The notes below the pieces were generated by a model. It did not search any database. It was not told where the DNA came from and saw only the letters and a list, made by a program, of their open reading frames with translations. From Pictodentalium vernedei (Eukaryota > Mollusca > Scaphopoda > Dentaliida > Dentaliidae): a DNA stretch of 64,000 nt. Of this stretch, positions 34,445-45,248 are shown piece by piece (within the stretch, counting starts at the first letter, position 1; the number at the start of each line of letters is the position of its first letter). Made by a program: the position numbers and the translations under genes. The stretch lies in NCBI GenBank assembly GCA_031216915.1, contig CM062292.1, positions 203,257,262 through 203,321,261 of the forward strand, given 5' to 3'.

Positions 34445-34680
34445 CCTTTCATTGAAGAGTATTGCAGATGTTTTTTGTTCAAAGGAGACTGGATTGGGGT
34501 CATCGTCAATAGGTCATACAAGATAAAGATGGTTTCACCAAAGTGGCTTAAGCCACCAGCATTTTAAGAGTATACAAATCATATTATGGTTGTTTAACGA
34601 CTTATTAAATGACTGATATTCATGTACATATGACTTGAGAACCTCGGACACAGTGTGTGATGAGAGCAATATTATTAAAT
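34445..34680. other. Possible 3' untranslated sequence
   Basis: Noncoding sequence directly after the TAA of the transmembrane exon, with no repeat recognised. If that exon is terminal this would be 3' UTR. Confidence 0.35.
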
Positions 34681-34683
34681 ATA

Positions 34684-34930
34684 CAAGCCTGAAAATAAGC
34701 AGACTGTCATCTTCAGGATAAGGTCCCCAGAGGGTGAATTTGGTGATGCTATGCAGGGTAGCATCACAAAATTTACCCTCTGTGAACCTCACTCTGAATC
34801 AAGGTCTCAAGCCTAAACAGAAAGAGGTGCCCAGATGATAAATTGGTTCACTGTATGGGATAGCATCAGCAAATTCACCCTCTGGGGACCGCATTCTGCA
34901 AATGACAGACTGCTTATATCCAGGCTTGTA
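34684..34930. mobile_element. Foldback MITE with about 66-bp arms
   Basis: CAAGCCTGAAAATAAGCAG, then GGTCCCCAGAGGGTGAATTT and GATGCT on the left are mirrored on the right (AGCATCAGCAAATTCACC, CTCTGGGGACC, CTGCTTATATCCAGGCTTG). Single ends of the same family occur near 35250 and 52032 (GCCTGAAATAAGCAG). The family is unclassified, and the CAGGCCTG-type end is hAT-like. Confidence 0.75.
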
Positions 34931-35687
34931 AATATATAGCTGATATGCAGTGAATGTCCATCGCAACTAATATTTATGAAACAAGTCAGGATTTTCCATT
35001 TATCTGCACCTCTGACAAAGCAATATGGAAATTTGAACAGAGTTTCATCAGCACCTTTTCAAATTGAAAGGTGTGGGGGGTGGGAGGGGGGGGGCAATAC
35101 AGGTTATTACACTGTCCCATGTAACCTGCCTGAACTGTCATTCTGTAACTAATGTCATTAATGTGCAGCAAGCTGGTAATAAATATAAATAATATAGATA
35201 GCATCCTCTTCAGTCAGTCCATTTTGACTTCCTTAATGACTGACATTCAAGCCTGAAAATAAGCAGCCTGTCTTGGTCAATGACAGGCTCAACTTGCATC
35301 TTTGACAGGCACCAATTCACTTGTGCCTGACTGAATGACAAGTATTTTCTTGGTATTGAATATGAGTTTGTAACAGAGGCCAAAAAAATTGTCTTGATTG
35401 TCACTTAAATTTAACCCTTGCATTGGGCATTTTTATTGCCTTGCAGTATGTTTTAATATTACTACAAAATCGGCTGACTAGAAACTTTCTTTTGGATTGA
35501 TGTATGTAACCAAAATCAGAAGAGCATATCTGAAGACAGTATACTTACTGTGGCTTTGCATTTGTTTCCAGGCAAGTCTTGGTTAGTAACATCTGCCAGG
35601 GCACTTAGAATGTAATTTGCTTGTTTCCCCAGAGACAGCATGTTAGGGTCCATGTTCTGTTTCAGTAAAAAGTGACCTGAGTCATAA

Positions 35688-36047
35688 TTAACCCTTTACC
35701 TAACATGAAAAGCAGATGACACTTGCAAACAAAATTCTTGAATAACTAATTTTTTATATTTTTTGTCTCAAAAACACGTTATGACCCTCGTCGAGTCCCA
35801 AAGAGGGGTCATAACCTATATTTTTGACATTTGCAAACAAAATTCTTAAATAACTATTTTTTTTTAATTTTTTGACTCAAAAACATAGGTTATGACCCCT
35901 CATTGGACTGAACTCAATGAGCTCATTCCAAAGAGGGGTCATAACCTCTATTTTTGAGACAAAAAATGAAAATATAATGAAAATTAATTGGTGATTTTTG
36001 TGAATAGTGCTGGCTGGTTTTGGCTGTTATGTTCGGTAAAGGGTTAA
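35688..36047. mobile_element. TTAA-type (piggyBac-like) MITE, 360 bp
   Basis: TTAA-CCCTTTACCTAACATGAA is at the left and TTATGTTCGGTAAAGGG-TTAA at the right. The target TTAA is exact on both sides and the inverted termini match over about 14 bp. Inside are two tandem hairpin modules based on GGTTATGACCCCTC and GAGGGGTCATAACC with a GAGCTC-like centre. This is the best-preserved copy of the family and serves as its reference. Confidence 0.82.
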
Positions 36048-36167
36048 ACCCTTGAAGGTTAAAATTAAATGACTTAATTTATATAACTATGCACTTTCTA
36101 TATATTCTGTTTGTGAAAAAACAGCAGAAACCCTCTCAATCCATGCTCATTCTGAAAAAAATAAAAA

Positions 36168-36379
36168 TTAACCCCTGCACACTGATGTCAAAATATCTAA
36201 ATTTCAGGCAGAAAAAATTTCCCATAATGCAACTAGAAATTTAACCAATTCAATCTCGTTTGACAGAGCTCATTGAGCTCTGTCAAACGAGATTGAATTG
36301 GTTAAATTTCTAGATGCATTATGGGAAAAAACAGCTTCCTGAAATTTTTGTATTTTGACATCAGAGTGAAGGGAGTTAA
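36168..36379. mobile_element. Near-palindromic TTAA MITE, 212 bp
   Basis: TTAA sits at both edges (36168-36171 and 36376-36379). The two halves are inverted copies for nearly the full length: TGATGTCAAAATAT against GTATTTTGACATCA, CCCATAATGCA against TGCATTATGGG, and AATCTCGTTTGACAGAGCTC against its complement around the centre near 36268. The DNA or its RNA could fold into a stem of about 95 bp. Noncoding. Confidence 0.85.
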
Positions 36380-36636
36380 AAGTTAAACCCTCCCTCCCTG
36401 ATTTGAAAACAAATTGCCTTAGCCACAAAACCTATTTTGTTGGCTTTACCAATTCCAAATTCTGTACTTATTTCACATGTTGAAAAGGACAGTGTGAATA
36501 TTGCATCTTAGGTGATATTCTTATTTGTTTTTCTTTTTTTTCTTTTTCATTGTTGATTTAGAAAACACTGGAACCCTCTTAATTGAATGACCACTTCACC
36601 AGGGAAAAATATTCATTTAACAGGAGTATTCACTTA

Positions 36637-37015
36637 AGGCCTAAAAAAGTTTAAAAATCGGTTTCTGAGGCCCTCTCGCTTGGTCCTTTTGGCTGCCGCA
36701 TGTGCTTTTTTTTTTATAACCAATGCAGACTTGAGAAAGTAAAAATATTTTACCCAAGTTAATAAAATTGATAAATTTGTCCCTTTTAAGTACAAGAAGC
36801 TTTGCAGTGCTTTAGCATTACAAAGCCTTCTTGCATTCAAGGGACGAAATACACCACCACTCATGCTATTCTGTTCATTATGAGGCCTAAAACATAAAAA
36901 AAACAAGAATATGAACTTTTGATGACAAAGAAATAAGTATAAAAAATAAAATAAAAAACCGCCCACCCGCCCGCCTGCCCACTCACCCGCATGCAATTTT
37001 ACAAAAAAGTGGAGT
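36637..37015. mobile_element. Foldback MITE, CTGTTTCTCAGGCC family, copy 2
   Basis: This copy aligns with 16735-17100 throughout: GGTTTCTGAGGCCCTC, GGTCCTTTTGGCTGCCGCATG, the AAGGCTTTG hairpin near 36790-36845 and ATGAGGCCTAAAACATA. It ends before the right inverted repeat, where a TTAA-MITE end (TTACATTGGGTAAAGGGTTAA, to 37124) is joined. Confidence 0.7.
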
Positions 37016-37374
37016 CAGAAGCTATGTTTTTTAGACAAAAAATGTAAAAAATAATGAAAATTTTATAGCAGTTTTTGTGAATAGCACTAGCCAGTTTTGG
37101 CTGTTACATTGGGTAAAGGGTTAACAAATTTCCTTCTGTGAATTCTATAGACTTTTTGACCTATGTTGTCTTGACTCAAATTTTCATGAATTTTTCATCA
37201 AATCTGGTCATGCCTCGCAGCAGCCACAACTAGATTTGATAAAAAATAGTTCAAAATTACTCAGCAAGCTTATCATTTTAAATGCCTGCAGTGGATATTA
37301 AATAGGTCTGTGAACGTGGGTGGAATTCAGTGGTTGTTCATACAGTACACAATTTTTTATTCAATTAACTGGGC

Positions 37375-37666
37375 GTTAACCACCCCCCTCCCTCCTGTAA
37401 CTACATTGTGACCTTGGGCAACGCACTTAATCCTGATTGCCCCCTTGGGGGCACTTTGTGCTAAAGCGTAGTACATGTTGATGGTGTACTTGTCTTCTAC
37501 CAGTGCTAACTCTGCCTGTGCTGAGTTAGTACATTGGTGAGTCTGACAGTTGCTTGCTGCTGATCAGTGGTTCTCTCCGACTTCCTCCATCCAGCGAACT
37601 GTCCATGAGGTTACCCTGCCTGTCAAAAGTGTCATTACCCCCCCCCCCCCCCCCCCCCCCCCCCCT
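37375..37666 (+). repeat. SINE-like segment with poly-C tract
   Basis: TTGTGACCTTGGGCAACGCACTTAAT near 37406 matches the conserved core read in the SINE at 55288-55655 (TGTGTCCGTGGGCAAGGCACTT). It ends at a run of about 28 C (37639-37666). The rest is worn. Confidence 0.45.
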
Positions 37667-38256
37667 TAAACAAAAAAACCCAACTCAACAGGAGTTTATT
37701 CTGTAACCAATAACTCAAATTTGTACTGAAGGTATGGTAAATGGTTTTGTGTTTGGAAGTTACATTTAATTAACAGGATTATTCATTTAGAAGATATCCA
37801 ATTAAGTGGGCTCCACTCTATTTTATTTATGAAGTCTCATTCCATTGGTGTAAATGTGTAGCAAACAGATCACGCTCTGGTTTAGGGGGAAATGACTTTG
37901 TGGTCACAGTGCAATACTGTATATTGTTTGAGATATTGTAAAATTGTTCATTTAAAAAGCTCTCATTATTTTCAGTTAACAGTATGTTTATGTAATATAA
38001 TTGTAAATATTTTGGGTCAGGGAATTTGTGATGCTTGCATAATGTACTTATTATTTCTTTTTGTTTCACCAAGCATAGAAAGAGAATCTTTTTTGATTGA
38101 ATGAGTTGATTACAATTTTCCCCTAGCCTGTGTTACTGTTATTAACCTGATGAAGATAAAGAGACCATGTTGTTTTCATGTTGTTTTCATGTTTTTTATC
38201 TATTGTGAACAGGGACGTGGGTAGAGCTTTTCGATTGGAGTGGGAGAGGTATAGGG

Positions 38257-38331
38257 TAGTGAATTTCCAACTAGTGGGAGGGACTGGGAGGGGAACCCCC
38301 TCCCAATTCCTCCCCCTAGTTGGAAATTCAC
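38257..38331. repeat. Long hairpin, GTGAATTTCCAACTAG arms
   Basis: The left arm GTGAATTTCCAACTAGTGGG pairs with CCCTAGTTGGAAATTCAC on the right, with a G-rich and C-rich inner stem. The half-motif GAATTTCCAACTA recurs near 39640 and 39669. Confidence 0.75.
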
Positions 38332-38779
38332 CACTGAGAAAAAGTCTGAAATTGAAGCCATGAAAGGGGGCATAAAATTAATTCTGACAACCGAAATGCC
38401 AACATATTTATGATAGAACTAGCAGGGTTACCCGGTGTTGCTCGGGCTGAGGAGAGTATTATAACTGTTGGTGCCCCTCTACACCCCCACCCCACCCCAC
38501 CCAGGCACTTTTTTTAAACCTCACCATAAGATTCCTGGTAAAAAATTACCCCTAGTAGACCCCTTTGAAGACCTATATCGGTGAGAAAAATTCTGGTCAT
38601 AACTTTTGGTGACCCTCTACACCCCCATCACCACCCCAATACTTTTTTAAACCTCACCATTAGATTCCAGATAAAAACGTACCCCTAGTAGACCCCTTTG
38701 AAGACATATATCGGTAAAAAAAATTTTGGTCATAACTTTTGGTGCCCCTACACTCCCACGCCCACCCCATACACTTTTT

Positions 38780-39032
38780 ATTCCCCCGAAAAAAATTCGG
38801 GGGAATCTAGCCATGACGTCGTCCGTCTGTCCATCTGTCTGTCTGTCTGTCTGTCTGTCCGGGCATAGACGGAATTCGTGTCCGCTCCATAACTTCTTAC
38901 AGCCTTCAAGGATATTAATGATACTTGGTATTATTATTGCCCACAACCAGAGGGTGTGTCGCGAATAAGGTTGGAATGGCTATCAAGGCTTTTTTCGGGG
39001 GAATCAGCCACCCTTTGGTGGCCATCCTCTAG
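38780..39032 (+). mobile_element. Helentron-like element 2, nested in HINE 1
   Basis: The 5' end is the inverted pair TTCCCCCGAA and TTCGGGGGAA. The interior has a (GTCT)n-type stretch. The 3' part repeats TTCGGGGGAATC and then carries the hairpin GCCACC-CTTT-GGTGGC and terminal CTAG (39029-39032). Flanking HINE 1 sequence reads ACTTTTT before and TTTAAACC after, where other HINE 1 units read CTTTTTTTAAACCTCACC. Insertion is therefore between T and T without duplication, as described for Helentrons. Confidence 0.78.
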
Positions 39033-39116
39033 TTTAAACCTGACGATGACCTACACCATAAAAAAGTACTCCTAGTGGACCCATTTTGGACACTTGGGGT
39101 GGCCCATATTCATTTC

Positions 39117-39122
39117 TATAGC

Positions 39123-39178
<56 letters not shown>
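39117..39178. repeat. (GACA)n microsatellite
   Basis: About 15 units of CAGA/GACA repeats, forming the microsatellite arm of HINE 1. Confidence 0.9.
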
Positions 39179-39179
<1 letters not shown>

Positions 39180-39765
39180 TTCTAAAATATAGTATTGAAA
39201 CAGATAGTATAGAAGATTATCAGGTTATTATTATTTGGTATTCTTCTGGGAATTGAATATGTGCTAAACAAATGCTCAAGCTTAGAACTTTGAGCAATTC
39301 ACTGTCCTGACATTAAATCGGATCTTATACAGGAATGATCAATTTTTGATGTTTCATCATTTTGTGACTGTGAATGATGGAATTAAGTCAGGATAATGAT
39401 GTTACATGATGTCATTTTCCTGAAGTGCATTTCGAGTATTGTTTTTATGACAATAAGTAATCGTACTATAGAAATCTCGTACCAACTGACATTGTGCATA
39501 CTTATGAAGCTCGATATTGCGTACACTGTAGTTGTAAATAGTAACAGTTATAATTTTTGCCGATTTGAAACTGAGTTGGAATTGTGGGAAGTAAAGAAGA
39601 CATCAGCATCACCAAAGAAGCTCTAAAATCCAGATAGATGGAATTTCCAACTACTTATGACTTGCCCTCCGAATTTCCAACTACAGGAAACTTTGGCCAG
39701 GATTGGGGGGGGGGGGGGGGGGGGGTGACACCCCCCAAACCCCTTGTTGCCACATTCCTGATTGT

Positions 39766-40145
39766 GTCCAATTAACACTGTTAATTGAATAGTCACTGTG
39801 TCAGTGGAGATTCTTTAATTAACAGGAATATTTAATTACCCAGAATTTGGTCATACTTCTGGTGATAAATTGAGTATTCATTCTATTACATCTTGTTTGA
39901 AATTGAAATAGATTTCTAGTTCATGGATTTCTGTCAGACAATGTGCGATAGATTATATGTAAATATTGACTGTACTGGAACCAAAGAAATTTGGGAGTTG
40001 TCTGTAATTTTTTTTAATTGATCACAGTTTTTTGGGGGTTAATGGAAATTAATGCTATTTCTGTGCAATTGACAGGTTAGTAATGTACTGGTTGTATGGT
40101 AAATGGTTTGCTGTAATATGCAAATAGCAGGGTTATTCTATTACA
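39766..40145. mobile_element. pogo/Tigger-like MITE copy 3, degenerate
   Basis: CACTGTTAATTGAATAGTCACTG on the left and GGGTTATTCTATTACAG on the right, with the internal GTATGGTAAATGGTTTG, align with copies 1 and 2. The termini are worn. Confidence 0.55.
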
Positions 40146-41396
40146 GGGAGATAAATTTTCCAGTTTTTGCCAGAATTTCAGTTTTTCGTTTTGTTCTGGA
40201 TTCCTTATTTTTCTTCCAGCTTCTGCATTTTGTAAAGTAAGACTCTTCTATTGAACTAGGTTTGGGGTGAATTGACAATGTTTTGTTCTGCTTGTGATAC
40301 TGCTTCATACAGTAACCATTCCCGAAGCACTTACTTCCTCTTCTGCGGTACTGCTTTATCCAGTAACTCTTCCTGAAAATTATGACATTTTTGAAATCCA
40401 TGTGCTTTCAAGGTTGTATGTTTTGTAATTTTGTTTTGTTTGCATGGTAAAATGAGCATTTTAATTTGAAATTCGCTGATTGGCAAAATGGAAACTGCAT
40501 TAAAACACAAATTCAAGTGGTTGAAGGAAATACATTTAGCCCTTTGATACTTTTGTACGTCTTATGATGTACGAAATCAAAGAGCATGTTGATACTTTGT
40601 GCTCATTTGTTTTATTATTTTTCTATTTTTAAAAATTTTAACCTCAATTCCTATTTTCTCCCGAATAGTGCTCAGTAACAACCACCGAGCCAAATCTTAT
40701 CGCAGGTTAAAATACTAATACTAATATAATCCTGCTGTCAAGACTTCTTAACTGGTTGAGTCCTAGAAAGGCTTTCAAAAAACGAGGATATCAGAGCAAA
40801 AGCCAACACTTTTCCATGCTTATATTTCATTTTCAGTCAAACACAAATAATATTTTGTGTATATAAATTTGTTTTATTACAAATTATTGGAGAGTGCCTG
40901 TGGGCATTCTCCAATAATTTGTTATTAAACAAGTTTTGAATAAATTCAGACCACCAAAAATGATCTATCCTTCAACGAGTTAATCACTAATTTGAAAAAT
41001 ATCTTGTTATTTGTATAAACAATTATTAATAACCGACACGAAAGAGTTCGAGGGGACCTGTGAATGATTATCCCATAATCGGCCGTGTAGAAAGCCTGAC
41101 CGGTTTCGTTATATGATGATAACTTCATAAGAGGCAGAGTGGCTACTTGTGGCCGGACTTTATATACTTTCTCCGATGTAAGTGGCAGATGCAGAGTGAT
41201 GATGTAAAATTGGCGGATGCATGGTATGGTTCTATGGAACTGAATGTGGGTTCGGTGAGAGGCATATGTATCTATTTATTTAGTGACGTAATCTCATTGT
41301 TCCCATTGTCTCGGAATTTTGAGAAAGGGGAGGTAATATAAGCTCACTCTGAATAACATAAATCTTTTTTAAGTTTTGTAGGTGTTGAAGTAGAGA
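40146..41396. other. Noncoding stretch with one long hairpin
   Basis: A hairpin at about 40871-40929 has arms ACAAATTATTGGAGAGTGCC and its near complement. AGCCCTTTGATAC at 40540 resembles a TTAA-MITE end, and CTCAAAGGGTTAA at 42021-42033 could be its partner, but this pairing is weak. No gene seen. Confidence 0.4.
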
Positions 41397-42000
41397 AAAG
41401 TGAAGGTAAACAAACCCATGTGCAGAACAATAAGAAATATGTGTATTAAAAAACTGAAGCTTGAGCATCAAACACTAGTCCTTGAAAAATGTATCTCTCT
41501 CAACCCAATACTGACGGGCCTGAGACCCACAATACCCAAAGCACAGATTACGAAAAACCGCTTTAAAGGTCCATGCAGTCCAAACTGCATGACCAGAAAT
41601 TGCATTTATCTTTTGCTCTGTCACCACTGCGACCAACAGTACATTGGTGAAACGAAAAGACATTTCTACATCCGCATCCAAGAACAATTGGTGGACATCA
41701 AACACACACGAGACATTCCTATTGCCATCCATTTCAACGGCAACAATCACTTGATATCCGACATTCACTACCATATTATACAGGTACTATACTCTGATCC
41801 GGAGCTACTTACCAGTATGGAACAGTGCTGCCTGAGTGAAGTCCATTGGATCTTCACCCTCAAAACACTACAACCATTTTGCCTCAACAGAAAGGACTTT
41901 TAATAAAATTGATTATATTTGATCTTGTTATTTGTACTCTCCAACGTTTCGACGTCGCATTTTGAAAAACGTTGAAGAAACTGAATTCCCAGTGACATTT
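41397..42000 (+). mobile_element. Penelope-like element 3' fragment with GIY-YIG endonuclease
   Basis: A 167-residue open frame (41400-41903) matches the C-terminal domain of Penelope-like retroelements. A Cys cluster (GPCSPNC, RNC) is followed by the GIY-YIG core written IYLLLCHHCDQQYIGET, with Arg in FYIRIQEQ. HFNGNNH and the final E-x2-WI-x2-LKTLQPFCLNRK follow, where the Glu lies in SEVHWI. The nuclease nicks target DNA for priming. The upstream RT domain is absent, so this is a truncated copy, although its frame is open. The downstream CTCCAACGTTTCGACGTCGC is typical of noncoding ends of such elements. Confidence 0.85.
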
Positions 42001-42501
42001 GAATGTCAGGATAAATAATGTCTCAAAGGGTTAAGGCAACTTTCTTCTCTATTACGTGTGATAGATAAATATTCTGGGAAAAGTGCTCAGAAAATTCTAA
42101 TTTTCAGGTAAAATATTTCACTTGTTTTATAGCTCATGGTGCCAGCAGCTACATTCTCACAACCTTAAAAATCCACACCCCTCCCCAGCTCCAAACATGA
42201 AGGAGACACCCCTCTCCTGTCAACACCCTCAGCTTGGCCTTCGGCTCTTACTTAACCCTTTGGCAGATCTCTTTCCATGTTTTTTTTTTTCATTCATCCC
42301 CACTTACATCCCTGCTATTAGGCAGTGTACAGCTTTGGTGGAGCTATTCTACCAGTCAAATGCAGACCTTTAGATTGGCCTAATTTAGGGACATTGCAGA
42401 CTTGCAAAGTCAGTTGCCTTTCAGCCCTGTGGAAAAAATGTTTATTACATGTATATTGACTGCCTGAAATAGCAAATCTGTCGTCTTGTTGCTTTACTTG
42501 A
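42001..42501. other. Unassigned noncoding stretch
   Basis: It contains TTAACCCTTTGGCAGATC at 42252, which looks like a lone TTAA-MITE end. Nothing else is recognised. Confidence 0.35.
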
Positions 42502-42651
42502 TTAACCCTTTGAGCCCCAGAGGCTGCTTTACTGGCCCAGGGCTACACGTTGAAAATATTGAATGGTATACCCCCAAATAATGAATGTGGACTCTTAAAA
42601 TTGCTGTATTTAAACTGACATTGGAGATACCACCAGTGTTGAAAGGGTTAA
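42502..42651. mobile_element. TTAA-type MITE, 150 bp, second subfamily
   Basis: TTAA-CCCTTTGAGCCCCAGAGG is on the left and CCACCAGTGTTGAAAGGG-TTAA on the right. The target TTAA is exact on both sides and the inverted termini are imperfect (CCCTTT then alternating matches). No coding sequence. Confidence 0.8.
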
Positions 42652-42784
42652 TGTAGGAGGTTTTTTTATTAACTCGGCAGGTCCTGACTCCAACTTTGAT
42701 AATTTGTTTACTACAACAGAACAGGTGCTCCAAAAAGCAGTGTCTGGATGAACTCGAGTTCTATTATAAGTACCTAGAAAACTG

Positions 42785-43045
42785 TTTCTAGGCAAGTCTT
42801 GGCTGCCTATATAGGTAGTCAAGACTTGCTTTGCGACAACTGCAAAGTGATAGGATATGGACTGTCTAAATGCAGCAAAAATGTAGCCAAGTCACTTCTT
42901 ATAAAAGTGGACAAAAAGGTGTAAAAAACAAACCAAACTACCTGTTATTGCCATTAATTATAGGTTGAGGCAGTCAGATTGCCAGGTCAAACGAGCTGCC
43001 ACAGGCAGCGAGTACGTTTGCTCCCGGCGATCTGACCTCAACGAG
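42785..43045. repeat. Two imperfect hairpins
   Basis: GGCAAGTCTTGGCTGCCTAT pairs with ATAGGTAGTCAAGACTTGC (about 42793-42830). TTGAGGCAGTCAGATTGCC, GGTCAAACGAGCTGCC and the complement on the right form a second one (about 42965-43042). Confidence 0.65.
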
Positions 43046-43477
43046 ATGTGATGTGACAACCCAGATCACTTCACTGTAGCAATAAACAGTTTATTATATG
43101 ACTTTAGTTCAACATCGCATGCCAAAGCTAACATTAACAATTCCCCCACCTTTTTTTGGTAAATTGCATTAAAGTAAAAAAGAACTATTTTTGTTTACAC
43201 CTATTTTCGTAATGGGTGCACACTTCCGTGGAATCCCCTGATGTGCATGAATATCATGAATACGATAAAAAAACCAGTCCGCCATTCAAGCACACCCATT
43301 TCAGCTCAGAGTAAAATACTCTCAGTGTCCGGAACAGCTAATTATGTGAATTTGAATGCACTGGTAAATGGTCTGTCATAATATAGTGATAGAGAATCGG
43401 ATTCCATGGTGTGGATTTTCCAGGCACCAGGAAAAGATTGTCAAACAGTGGTGATATTTAGTGGTTAAATTACATAG

Positions 43478-44175
43478 TCATATAATAAATAGAGGATATC
43501 TAGTGTTTTTGAGTGGATACCAAAAATTATCTCACGAGTGAAAATAACCATTTGTCTCGGTGACAAGTGAGATCATTTTCGGTATCCACTCAAAAACACT
43601 AGATTTTCTTCTTTATTATACGCTTTTTTATAAGAATCTGATAGTTCCACTCGTTTCAACCTTTAATTGATGCATGAAAGTATAAACAGCACATTGAATC
43701 ATTGAAATGCAGAAGTGATTTGATTGATACTCAGAACAGATAGAGTCTTGCAATCTGATTCAGCTGGAGGGTTTTTAGTCCAAACATGGCCTGAATGTCT
43801 GTAATATAAGTTTTTGGTTTGGTACGTCCTTTGAAAGAAGATACCAAACCAAAAACTTATATTACGGACTTTCAGGCCATGTTTCGACTAGCGGGTTTCA
43901 TGCATCAATTCAAGGTGAATACGTGTTGAATTCTTGCTAGAAATGATCGGTATCCACTCAAAAACACTAGATTTACTTTTCATTATACGTTTTTAGAACA
44001 AATTGATCATTTCCATTGATAATTTGACTCGTATTCACCTTGAAGTGATGCTTTGAAAGCCGGCATTTTGATTGATACAGTGAAAGTGAAAATTTCTATA
44101 TCTTCACAGTGGGGGATATGATTTCTATCTTTCCACAGTTTCTTCGATAATCTATCCTTAAGCGTATAATAAAAG
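43478..44175. mobile_element. Compound foldback element with nested hairpins
   Basis: CTAGTGTTTTTGAGTGGATACC (43500-43521) is inverted at 43581-43602 and again at 43949-43970. A second perfect hairpin has 24-bp arms at 43801-43824 and 43842-43865, extended by AAACATGGCCTGAA outside. TATAATAAA-type ends occur near 43481 and 44165. It looks like a foldback transposon that has duplicated one arm. No coding sequence. Confidence 0.75.
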
Positions 44176-45090
44176 TTTATATTGTGAGTTAGAATAGGTT
44201 TGAGTTTCCAGATTTTTCATCTTATCTGAAATCTCTGCCATTGCGTAAGCTCAGTTTGAGGATTCAAAGATTATGGGCATGTAATTGCATCGGCTGATGC
44301 TAGCCATTTGAACATTTTGCCAAATGGCATGGCTAATCAACATACACAAAACACCATTCACATTTTTAAATTTTTTTTTATTATAAGCCACCAAAACAGC
44401 CTATGACTCATCATTTAAATGAGCCATTCCAATGAGGGATCGATCCTAAGCAATCGTTTGAAAGTGGAAAAAAACTTAAGATTTTGAGTTCTGTTTAAAA
44501 ATAAAAATTGTGTGTCATCATTTGGTCATGTTTGTTGAATGATTAAAAGAAAATTTAAACCTTGTCCCTGAATCACACTGTTAACTGACAGATTGGAAGA
44601 AAATATTTGTTGTCAACAAATTTTTTTCTGTTGGAACCCTGCGATGTGGAACAGGGTGGATAACTGTAGTAAACAGGTTTTACCGGTATATTAGGACCCG
44701 ATAACTAATTCCTTTGACACAAGTTTCCAAATGTGGGCAGCACAGGTAAATGATCAGCTAAACTTGACTTTATATTTGTGTTGTGCTGTAACATTGTCAT
44801 AGATGCTGAAAGTGACCTTAAACACCAGCAAATAGATAAAAATAGTTTTATTTCTGCCTATTGTATGGTTACAAACATTCTCCAATTAATTATAACAAAC
44901 AAATCTATATCTTGTTAGGAACACTTTTAGCAGAACCCTAAGATAGTGCTTTCAGCAAGAGATTTATATCCGAAGTGATTCTTCGAATATCATAATTTTG
45001 ATCTTTTCTCATACAAGTGGTGTTCTGTAACTCTGGATTTAACATGGCTAGTTTACCACACTTCTTTTCTTAAACAAATCAAACTTTTCA
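44176..45090. other. Noncoding stretch with worn repeats
   Basis: 44380-44460 is a degenerate version of the ATGACTCATCATT...AATGAGGGATC hairpin of the TTAA MITEs. 44695-44835 is the second copy of the dispersed repeat at 16395-16570. The rest is unassigned. Confidence 0.45.
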
Positions 45091-45091
45091 G

Positions 45092-45248
45092 TTTTGGCCT
45101 CAAAAACATAGATTATGACCCATCATTGGAACGAGCTCGGTGAGCTCGTTCCAGTGATGGGTTATAAGCTGGGAATGTTTTTGAAGAAAAAGTAGAAGAA
45201 AATTTTTTAAAAATTTGAATGATGATTTTTGTGATACTACTGGCAGCA
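45092..45248. mobile_element. TTAA-type MITE fragment beside the LINE
   Basis: TTGGCCTCAAAAACATAGATTATGACCCATC, the near-perfect hairpin TGGAACGAGCTC-GGT-GAGCTCGTTCCA and GATTTTTGTGATACTACTGGCAGC match the interior and right arm of the 35688 element. The match stops where the LINE 3' end begins, so the LINE probably inserted here. Confidence 0.6.

Larger units (their letters stand above)
36562..37825. mobile_element. pogo/Tigger-like MITE copy 2, interrupted
   Basis: The left end is ACACTGGAACCCTCTTAATTG and the right end is CCAATTAAGTGGGCTCCACT near 37820. The internal piece GGTATGGTAAATGGTTTTGTG matches copy 1 near 18290. The middle is filled by a CTGTTTCTCAGGCC-family element, a TTAA-MITE right half and a SINE-like segment with a poly-C run. 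Confidence 0.6.
38418..39210 (-). mobile_element. Helentron-like nonautonomous element (HINE) 1
   Basis: Read on the minus strand, a (GTCT)n microsatellite arm (39117-39178) is followed by a tandem core with a period of about 140 bp (marker CCCCTAGTAGACCCCTTTGAA at 38548 and 38684). A CCCGAGCAACACCGGG hairpin and a terminal CTAG at 38418-38421 next to TT follow. A microsatellite arm, tandem core, 3' hairpin and CTAG match pearl-type elements, which are regarded as Helentron derivatives. It is interrupted by HINE 2. Confidence 0.65.

Noticed and set aside
40970-41130. Possible hammerhead ribozyme upstream of the Penelope-like fragment
   Set aside because: A CGAAACCGGTCAGG-like segment is present on the minus strand, but the CTGATGA half of the core was not found.
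41400-41903. Further exon of the EGF-transmembrane gene
   Set aside because: The sequence matches the GIY-YIG domain of Penelope-like elements and has no suitable splice signal.
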